Origin: Ryuthela nishihirai
Taxonomy: Eukaryota > Arthropoda > Arachnida > Araneae > Heptathelidae
Direction of reading: 5' to 3'
Length of the DNA: 64,000 nucleotides
NCBI GenBank assembly: GCA_038380435.1
Contig: JAWZYU010000019.1
Location: 16,579,801 to 16,643,800, forward strand
Part shown: positions 57,017-64,000 of the stretch, piece after piece
Layout of the letters: every line of letters begins with the position of its first letter
How positions within the stretch are numbered: position 1 is the first letter of the stretch
Translations under genes and position numbers: made by a program
The notes under the pieces: generated by a model
Told to the model about the DNA's origin: nothing
The model's database searches: none
What the model saw: only the letters and a program-made list of their open reading frames with translations

Positions 57017-57580
57017 GGAGGGGGGGGATGCAGTCAGTTGGTAATCTGCGGTTCCCAGGTTCGAATCCCATCTATGAAGACCTTGAGATTTATCTCTGCT
57101 CCCGTGGCCGAGTGGTTAGCACGCTTGGCTACTGATCTGAGGGACCTGGGTTCGAGCCCCGGGTAAGGCATAGATGGGTGTGCTGTTTTTCTGCTGAGGT
57201 CTCGCCATCCTCACAGACCTTCTACTATGGGGTATTAAACTGATCTGGCTCCTGTCAGACCTCTGTGGCAAGCAGCTGCTTGAGGGGGTATTTATTTTTT
57301 TATAACCCCAACTCTGCCCTCAGTCAGAAAGGAAACACCTTGCCTTGGATAGGCTGTCGTCCATCAGATGCGACATTAAACCGTGGATCCACATGTGGGA
57401 GAGCCATACATTGTTTACGTTTAAGAGAACATGCTGGATGGCCTTGACGGAAGGTTGCCTACCACTGTGTCCACTTGCGTCTGTCTCCTAACCACTGTGT
57501 CCTTCCTTCAACCTTTAAGACCTGGCCATTTAGTCCATTATGCGCAAGAAAAGTGCTCAGAGGTAAAACAATTGACAGAG
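57017..57580 (+). mobile_element. SINE-1 split by a SINE-2 insertion
   Basis: Left part: GTAATCTGCGGTTCCCAGGT, TCGAATCCCATC and GAGATTTATCTCTGC; right part from about 57303: GCGACATTAAACCGTGGATC, ACATGCTGGATGGCCTTGAC and GAGGTAAAACAATT. The parts are consecutive in the intact family. Confidence 0.85.
57100..57302 (+). mobile_element. SINE-2 inserted in SINE-1
   Basis: Full copy: CGTGGCCGAGTGGTTAGCAC (A box), GGGTTCGAGCCCC (B box), TTTTTCTGCTGAGGTC, GACCTCTGTGGCAAGCAGCT, and a TATTTATTTTTTTATA tail. Younger than the SINE-1 copy it disrupts. Confidence 0.88.
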
Positions 57581-57639
57581 ACACACAAAAACACCGGGCA
57601 CTGTTTTACCTCTAGCCAGCCCTGATTGTAAGAATACCA

Positions 57640-58617
57640 ACGTGTTATGTAAACGAAAAACCACATTTTAAAGCTTCATAACTTTAGAATGAGCTTTTTG
57701 CAGAAAAATGCCACATGGGAGATACTATTGATCTCAAATTTATCGCACATCGAATTTGAACAATATTAGTTTAATATTTAAAGACATGTTTTAAAGACTG
57801 TTACGCTCATCTTAAACACTGTTTCAAAGTCGATGGAAACTCAAATAAATATTTTATTATTTTAGTAAACAATTATATTTTTCAGGTAAATTCTTACGAC
57901 TAGTAACACTGCTGTTAAATGTTTTGACTTGGAGAATTAATTACTAATTCTTGATCCAAAACGAAATTAGTAGATTTTTCGAAGATTTTTCGATTTCAGT
58001 ATTTCTTGTAACATTTTGCTATAAAAGACTTTTAGTGTTGGAGCTTTCCATTCACATAATATGGAAGTATCCCAGTATTTTGAATATTTAGAGAAATTAC
58101 TCAATCCCAGAGCAAAAAATGTGGGGAAAAAATTGTTTAAATTTGAGAATGAATAATTTGATATTGCAAATTTTATGCTACACTTAATATTAATTTATTA
58201 TAATTTCTACAGTATTTGGTAATAAAACTGTATTACTTATCATTAAAATTCTCACATCCATTTCATTGTATTATTTCCTTCGTGGTTCTGAAAGTAAAAA
58301 AATTATAATTTTTTAATTTGTAGAATTATGATTATTTTTTCTGTAATAAAAATTAATAAATGTACATGGGCACTATCACTTCTTGTGTCTGTGAGGTGTG
58401 AAACCAGCCCTATGATAGGATACTGTTTGCTGCCGTGTATTCATCGCTGACAAGAATACTGGTCCCTGCGCAATTCTCCCTCCCGCAAAAAAGTTATCTC
58501 TGAAGATAACTTTTTTGGAGATTTTTCTAAATCGCTGAACTGGTAGAATTTATGTGTCTGTTAAATGATTTCAAATATTCAGCACATTGAATATGCATCA
58601 CATAATTTTCATTCCTC
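57640..58617. other. AT-rich spacer with a perfect hairpin
   Basis: Hairpin with 14-bp arms CAAAAAAGTTATCT at 58486-58517 (loop CTGA). No gene recognised. Confidence 0.45.
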
Positions 58618-58629
58618 TTAGTAACATTA

Positions 58630-58841
58630 AGCCGTCCCATGGCCGAGTGGTTAGCGCGCTTGGCTACTGATCTAAGGGACCTGGGTTCGAGCCCCGGATA
58701 AGGCATGGTTGTATGTGTTGTTTTTCTGCTGAGGTCCTGCCATCCTCTCAGACCTTCTACTATGGCATATAAACTGACAGGCTCCTGTCAGACCTCTGTG
58801 GCAAGCAGCTGCTTGAGGGGGTATTTATTTATTTATATTTA
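58630..58841 (+). mobile_element. SINE-2, complete with target duplication
   Basis: Flanked by TTAGTAACATTA (58618-58629 and 58842-58853). The head has TGGCCGAGTGGTTAGCGCGC (A box) and GGGTTCGAGCCCC (B box); body TTTTTCTGCTGAGGTCCTGC; end GACCTCTGTGGCAAGCAGCT, GCTTGAGGGGG and (ATTT)n. The 3' end resembles that of the RTE LINE. About 212 bp. Confidence 0.92.
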
Positions 58842-58853
58842 TTAGTAACATTA

Positions 58854-60735
58854 TGCTGTAGGGCCCCTTTCAGTGCCGGAGCCCATGCAATTGCCATCCC
58901 TCTTCTTGTCAGGGCTCTTCTTCCAATGAATTACATGCTGAGAATGCGTAATGAATATCGCATACAAACTCCCAAGTTACAAAGACAAAAACGAACGCTA
59001 TCACTTATTGCTTTGTTTTCATATGTTTTACATTAATCGATACGGAAACGGAACATTCTGTATAGTTTTATTTCTGAAATGAGCTTTCATGTCTTATTTA
59101 CACCTGCATCTATGTATACGTAGTGCTTAAACGGTACTGTCAGTATTTCACAATCGTGTGATGACTGCTAACCTGAGAGCAGATCGATCCTCCATAGCTT
59201 AGAGTCTTATTTTACAAAGACAACAAATTATTTAAACAAGCAAACAGGTGACAAAACTTATTTGAATATAATTGTATTCGTTGACAAAAGAAATTTCTTA
59301 TTTAATTGATTTGATATATAAAGACTGCAAACAATTCATATTTTTCAAATCGCTTATTATGCTGTGATACAAATTCATATGATTCAAGATCAGCCTCTTT
59401 TCCTATGTCACATGGAAATAATTACAAGGCTATGGCAATTTGTGATTTTTTTATTCCGCAACCGTGATGCTTGAAAAAAAAATTGTTTGGTATGAGGTCT
59501 AATAAGATTGTCGATTGTTTCAAAACTTCTGGTAACTAAATGAAGTGCTATATGCCATAGTTTAAACTTCTATGTTGAAAATAGATAGTTTTTATAGATG
59601 AATTTCATTGGCAAGTAATGTCAGTTTATTCATCATTTACACCTGTTCTGATTACGTCTATATAAAGTAGTCTAGTCTTTTTTAGAAGTAAGTTAATTTA
59701 TAAAGCTTTTATTAGCATAATTATATAGTGTCAAATATTTTTGTTCAGTGCACAATTTTTATTACTCCGAAACAAATGTATCACTATTTCGTATGTAATG
59801 TCTGTTCTTCGCGAAAACGCCGTCTTCTTCTTGGTGCATGTAAGGAATTTTGTACAACTCTGAATGTCGAGTTTATAATAAAATATATGTAAATACTTTG
59901 CTGATTTTATTACAATATTCAAATGTTGATTCGACTTAATCGCAAACACAATATAATTGGATGAACCTGAAGATCATTGAAGTGGTTTTGCTATCGTAAT
60001 ATCTTTAACTCACAATTGTTATAAGACATAAAAAAGGGGGGGGGGAAACTCCCATTCTACATCGTTATTTTGAAAATTAGATAAAAATTGGTATCGAATA
60101 CGCACTATATTACAAAAAGTAACCAGACACTTCTTTGTTATGTAAATAGAAAGCCACATTCAAAGTTCCCTAACTTTAAAAAAAAATTACTGGTAGTGAT
60201 ACGAACTATCTATTGGTTTTTTTGTTTTTTACCATCGATAGTCACCGATGTTTTTGCAAAGAAAAATCAATAGTTTTTTTAGTGTTGCCAACTTATAAAT
60301 AAGCTTTTTCGTTATGTTTAATTGATTGAAAAGAAATTAATTTTCGGTTAAACAAGTAATAAAACTATTCGTATTTGCATTATTTTCAATTTCCACCTTT
60401 TGAGGGCGAAAAATTTGTAAACGGAACAAATTTAAACTAATATAAAGTTGCAGTTTCAAATGGTAAAGTGTGGTGGTTAAGACGTTTACACTGATAGTTG
60501 CTACTTGCTTCTTTCCCTAGTTGGGAGGTTGTAGTGAAATTTTTAAATGGTGCTAAAATAAAGAAAAAAGTTTTTTTTTTTTCTATTCCTGACCTTGGAT
60601 ATTTTATATCTTCGTCAAAACAACCGGAAAGGGTCACAAATGGGTATGAAAATGTCGCCGTCTGTTGGATTTGACATAAAGTCGTGGTACATAAAGTGGT
60701 GTAGGTGAACCATGCCTATGCACAGGGGTGTAGCT
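58854..60735. other. AT-rich spacer
   Basis: Nearly 2 kb with no supported gene. A run of 10 G is at 60036-60045. Confidence 0.45.
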
Positions 60736-60739
60736 ATGG

Positions 60740-61570
60740 GGGGAGGCTCCCCCCAAAGTTAATCGCAGTTGACAAAATCGAAGCGACTTTGTAATATCGA
60801 TGAATTCTGAAAAATTGAGATTTTTCTTTTGTGAAATTAAGAGGTTAGGAAAACCTAAAAACAACTTGGAAAAATTCGTAGCCACTTGGTAAAATACAGG
60901 TAACTTGTGAAAATTAGGATTGGTTTTGTGAAATTACGGAGAGTTGGCAAAATCGGGACAACTTGGGAAAATCATGGGGAGTTGGCAAAATTCAGGTGAG
61001 ATGTAAAAAATTGGGATTTTTTCTGTAAAATTATGGCAACCTGTCAAAATCTAGGGGAGTTGACAAAATCCGATGCCACTTGGTAAAATACAGGCACGTG
61101 AATATAGGGATTGTTTCTGTGCGATTAAGGAGAGTTGGTAAAATTCGAAGTGACTTGGAAAATTCAGGAGAGAGGTAAAAATTGGGATTTTTTTTCTGTA
61201 AAATATGGTGAGTTAGCCAAATCGAGATAACTTGGCAAAATGTAGGGCAATTGGCAAAATTCGAATTCACTTGGTAAAATACAGGGGAGTTGTGAAAAAT
61301 GGAATTGGTTTTGTGAAATTTTAGAGAGTTGGCAAAATTCAGGGGCGATATAAATATTGCGATTTTTCTGTAAAATCACAAGTTGGCAAAATCGGGAATT
61401 GGACAAAAAGAGGTAACTTGGCAAATCTTGGGCAGTAGGCAAAATTCGAAGCCTCGTAAAATGCAGAAGAGTTGTGACAATTGGTGTTTGTGAAACTTTG
61501 GAAAGCTGATAAAATCGAGAAATCTTGGGGAGTAGGCAAAATCGGGTAACTTGGGAAAATTGTGTTGGTG
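60740..61570. repeat. Hierarchical minisatellite
   Basis: A degenerate ~18-bp motif (GAGTTGGCAAAATTCGGG-like) is repeated dozens of times. Above this a ~190-bp unit recurs: CACTTGGTAAAATACAGG at 60883, 61077 and 61268, and a variant at 61452 (spacings 194, 191, 184), each followed by a TTG-TTTGTGAAATT-like block. The long - strand frames here are repeats, not genes. Confidence 0.75.
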
Positions 61571-61595
61571 TTGTTCGAGTTATGAAAATGGGTCT

Positions 61596-62075
61596 ATACA
61601 CCGATCAGCTAAAACATTAAAACCACTTGCCTAATATGATGTAGGTCCTCCTCTCTCTGCCAAAAGAGCTCTCACCCGATGAGACATAGATTCAAAAAGA
61701 TGTTGGTAGGTGTCTCTTGATATTTGGTACCATGACCAACAAGATCCCGCAGTTCCTGTGTAAATTACGTGGTTGGAGTGATGCTGCTCATACCGTTTTT
61801 CCAACTCAAACCACAAATGCTCGATAGGATTCATGTCCGGTGAATATGGGGGCCATGGCAATAAGTGGAATTCCTCATGTTCTAGGAACCATTCCAGAAC
61901 CTTCTTTGCAGTATGACATGGGGCATTGTCTTGTTGAAAGACGCCATCTCCGCCAGGGAATACAGTCGCCACAAAAGAGTACTCGGTCAGCCACGATGTT
62001 CAGGTAGGTGACAGGTAAATATATATATGAGACAAGACCCACTGGTTCCCCCTGAAGCACTACCAGTATAGGGAA
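61596..62075 (-). mobile_element. Tc1-like element, truncated
   Basis: The 3' terminal repeat-like end (ACACCGATCAGCTAAAACAT, from about 61597) adjoins the end of the minisatellite. The transposase C-terminal part follows. The 5' part is missing beyond about 62075. Confidence 0.72.
61631..61972 (-). pseudogene. Tc1-type transposase C-terminus, DDE with 35-residue spacing
   Basis: Reads FQQDNAPCHTAKKVLEWFLE, HEEFHLLPWPPYSPDMNP then IEHLWFELEKRY. Between the second catalytic Asp (QQD) and the Glu (IEH) I count 35 residues, versus 34 in canonical Tc1. The frame is open across the whole C-terminal domain, unlike the other Tc1 copies here. The N-terminal DNA-binding part and first Asp are absent. 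Confidence 0.82.
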
Positions 62076-62535
62076 ATGTCATATTCACCACTAACTACGG
62101 TCAGGGGCAAGACAGTACCATATAGATACAGCTCATCCCCGACTACCTAATGGCGAACACTAGGAGTAAAGCTCATCCATCGGTCAAAACCTAAATTTAA
62201 TCTATCCCTGACCGCCACAAACAAGGATAGAGAATCCAAGTTGCCTCGGCTCCCGTGACTGGGACTCTTAGTTGGGCCCTATTGTCGGGGGCCCTCCCCC
62301 CCGATACGAAATAGTTATATTCCCGTACCGGGGGGGGGGGTCCTTCAGGACCGGCCCCCCCATGGGAGAAGCATGTATTCCGTCTCACGACACTACACGT
62401 GCTTGGCAAGAGAAGCCTAGAAGTAGAAGATGAAGTTTGTCTCGGAGGAGACCAGTAGGGACTTGGAGTACGGGTGTGTTAGAGGGGGTGCGGGTGAAAA
62501 AAGGAAGATAAGTAAAAGAGCGACAACATCTGGTC
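62076..62535. other. Probable LINE 3' region
   Basis: Higher-GC sequence continuous with the LINE that follows, including a run of 11 G (62330-62340). No frame supported. Confidence 0.4.
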
Positions 62536-62999
62536 TCAAAGAAGAGAATCCTGGAGCCGGCAGACAAGCCAGCCTATGTCCCTCAAGTTTGCCTTGACAC
62601 GGGCACTCTCAATGGACACCAAGACCAGCTCGCCTGCTGCTTCGTTGATCGCCTGGAAGCCCCTGAGTTTGTTAGCGAACCCTTCCATAATCGGGCACCT
62701 GAGGATATAGTGCCCGACATCTGCATCTGGAGCCCCACAGCCGCAGTAACCGTGGGTAGTGATCTTAAACCGCTCCAGGTATTTGGGGAAACTCCCATGT
62801 CCTGTTAGGACCTGTGTCAAATAGTGGTCAGAGGACATCAGGGATAGACACCGTTTTCAAGAATGTCTTTGTTTGAAGACCATTCTCAGTCGTATCCCAG
62901 AGCTTCTGCCACTCAATAAGTACGCTTCGACATAGTGTACACTTCAGGGTAATTTTAGAAGTCTTTACCGCTAGCACAGGTTGAGTGTTATTGCCTGCT
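62536..62999 (-). pseudogene. LINE C-terminal region with zinc-finger motif
   Basis: VLTGHGSFPKYLERFKI followed by CGCGAPDADVGHYILRCP, the C-x-C-x8-H-x4-C finger typical of I/R1/LOA-type LINE C-termini. The frame 62536-62838 is open; upstream it changes frame. Confidence 0.75.
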
Positions 63000-63381
63000 G
63001 AGTGGGGGTGGCTCAGTCGGTAGGACGCCAGGCTCGTAATCTGCAGTTCCCAGGTTCGAGTCCCAGCTGGGTCAGCATTGAGATTTATCTCCGCATAACT
63101 CCCCGCCCTGCCCGTGGTCAGTAGGGGACACCGATGGGCTTGGAAAGGCCGCCGTCCGTCGGATGGGACGTTAAGCCGTGGCCCCGTGTGTGGGAGAGCC
63201 ATACCCTGTGCACGTTAAAGAACACGCTGGATGGCCTTGACGGGAAACTACCATCTGTCTCCCAACAGCTGTTCCAGTGGGTCCCCTTCCCCAACCTTCT
63301 CTGAGCCTTCGGGGTCCATGTGACCTGGCTATTTAGCCCATGGTGTGCAAAAAAGTGCCGCTCAGAGGTAAAACAACCCAA
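63000..63381 (+). mobile_element. SINE-1, complete, inserted in the LINE
   Basis: Flanked by the 7-bp duplication GCCTGCT (62993-62999 and 63382-63388). Full family structure: GGCTCAGTCGGTAGGACGCC, GGTTCGAGTCCC, CACGTTAAAGAACACGCTGG and GAGGTAAAACAACCCAA. Close to the 50120 copy, so recently active. Confidence 0.92.
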
Positions 63382-63388
63382 GCCTGCT

Positions 63389-63991
63389 CGTTCCCTTCGT
63401 GACCTACATGTGCCTTGATCCAGGAGAAGGACACTCTGGGCATGTTCTGATTGCCCAGGATGCACTTGATTTTGTTGACTATTTGATGCCTATTGGTTGA
63501 TCTTCAAGTGCTAGCAGAGCTGCCTGGCTGTCCGTGTACAGCCGGATGTCGCTATCATGACTGCCGTCATTGAGGGCCTCTCTGATGGCAAGCAGCTATG
63601 CTTGGAAGGCTGAGCCATTATTTGATACCCTCCTATTATAGTCATACACCTTGGCTCCTTGATTGTAGACAGTGAAGGCTAAGCCCACACCATCCTCGCT
63701 CTTGGAACCGTCGGTGTATATCTCTGTTCCTAATCCTGATGGTAACTCCGTGGACCAGGACACACGTAGTCTTCTTGTGGGATGGGGTTCCCACTTAGCG
63801 TTATTCATCTCATAATCCTCAGGTTCATATTGAACTCCGAGGAATGTTGCTTTCTCCTTAGCTTGCAGGACTCTAAAAATGGTCGCTTCTTTACCGACCG
63901 TCAAAAATAGCGGAGGAATCCCTGCTAACACCAGGAGGGCATCCGTAGTTGTGGTCCTGTAGGCCCTGGTGATTTGCAGTAAAGCTGGTCG
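63389..63991 (-). pseudogene. LINE RNase H domain
   Basis: EIYTDGSKSEDGVGLAFTVY (first catalytic Asp), then AFQA-stop-LLAI where the catalytic Glu codon has become TAG at about 63595, LYTDSQAALLAL (second Asp), and WIKAHVGHEGNE (last motif). The frame continues above 63931 into the LLVLAGIPPLF segment after RT. Confidence 0.8.
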
Positions 63992-64000
63992 TTGGGCTGC

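Larger units (their letters stand above)
62536..64000 (-). mobile_element. RNase H-bearing LINE, 3' part, continues past window
   Basis: On the - strand: the end of the RT region (AYRTTTTDALLVLAGIPPLF near 63890-63960), RNase H (63596-63931 onwards to about 63440) and a C-terminal finger region (62536-62838). A SINE-1 splits it at 63000-63381. The rest lies beyond 64000. Confidence 0.82.

Noticed and set aside
61164..61601. A 145-residue - strand open frame
   Set aside because: Its residues repeat the translation of the ~18-bp minisatellite motif (FCQLP-ILP-type); open by repeat structure, not selection.
1..64000. CRISPR array, operons or bacterial features
   Set aside because: No regularly spaced short repeats with unique spacers and no prokaryotic gene organisation; the window is eukaryotic.

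Overview
Eukaryotic, AT-rich, repeat-dominated nuclear DNA from an invertebrate. The element mix (RTE, Jockey-type and RNase H-bearing LINEs, a Ty3/gypsy element, Tc1/mariner copies, a GIY-YIG Penelope element, tRNA-derived SINEs) fits an arthropod, perhaps a chelicerate, but the species cannot be fixed from the sequence alone. The only host coding sequence I can name is one exon of a DOCK-family guanine nucleotide exchange factor (C-terminal DHR-2 region, DOCK6/7/8 group) at 1830-1979 on the + strand. Everything else recognisable is mobile DNA, nearly all of it broken by stops and frameshifts.

Layout: 0-5 kb holds a decayed Tigger/pogo copy, the DOCK exon, a small inverted repeat and a complete but dead Tc1-like element (3902-5099). 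5.1-8.6 kb is a nearly full RTE LINE on the - strand with two in-frame stops. 8.9-18.2 kb is one complete Ty3/gypsy retrotransposon on the - strand (LTRs 8924-9735 and 17067-18203, exact 4-bp target duplication ATGT) carrying a related solo LTR and two SINE insertions. 18.5-24.5 kb is the 5' part of a Jockey-type LINE, interrupted by a 2.4-kb TTAA-flanked non-autonomous element. 24.5-31.8 kb is best read as a 5.8-kb inversion whose two breakpoints cut this Jockey-type LINE and a twin-primed RTE LINE, swapping their halves. 31.9-35.4 kb is a nested stack: Tc1 inside LTR inside Tc1. 35.4-38.8 kb is a Penelope-like element inside a ~280-bp tandem repeat family.

39-60 kb is mostly unannotatable AT-rich DNA with MITE-like foldbacks, a solo LTR with a perfect 4-bp target duplication, three families of tRNA-derived SINEs, and a 609-bp mariner-like element with ~91-bp near-perfect terminal repeats inside an older Tc1 remnant. 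60.7-61.6 kb is a hierarchical minisatellite (about 18-bp motif inside a ~190-bp unit). 61.6-64 kb holds a Tc1-like transposase fragment and an RNase H-bearing LINE with a SINE inserted in it; that LINE runs off the window end.

The elements interact mechanistically. One SINE family shares its 3' end with the RTE LINE, which suggests the RTE machinery mobilises it. Insertion nesting gives a relative chronology. I found no CRISPR, operon or new enzymatic system; the noteworthy material is structural (the resolved inversion, the SINE-LINE pairing, nested insertions, foldbacks and unusual tandem repeats).
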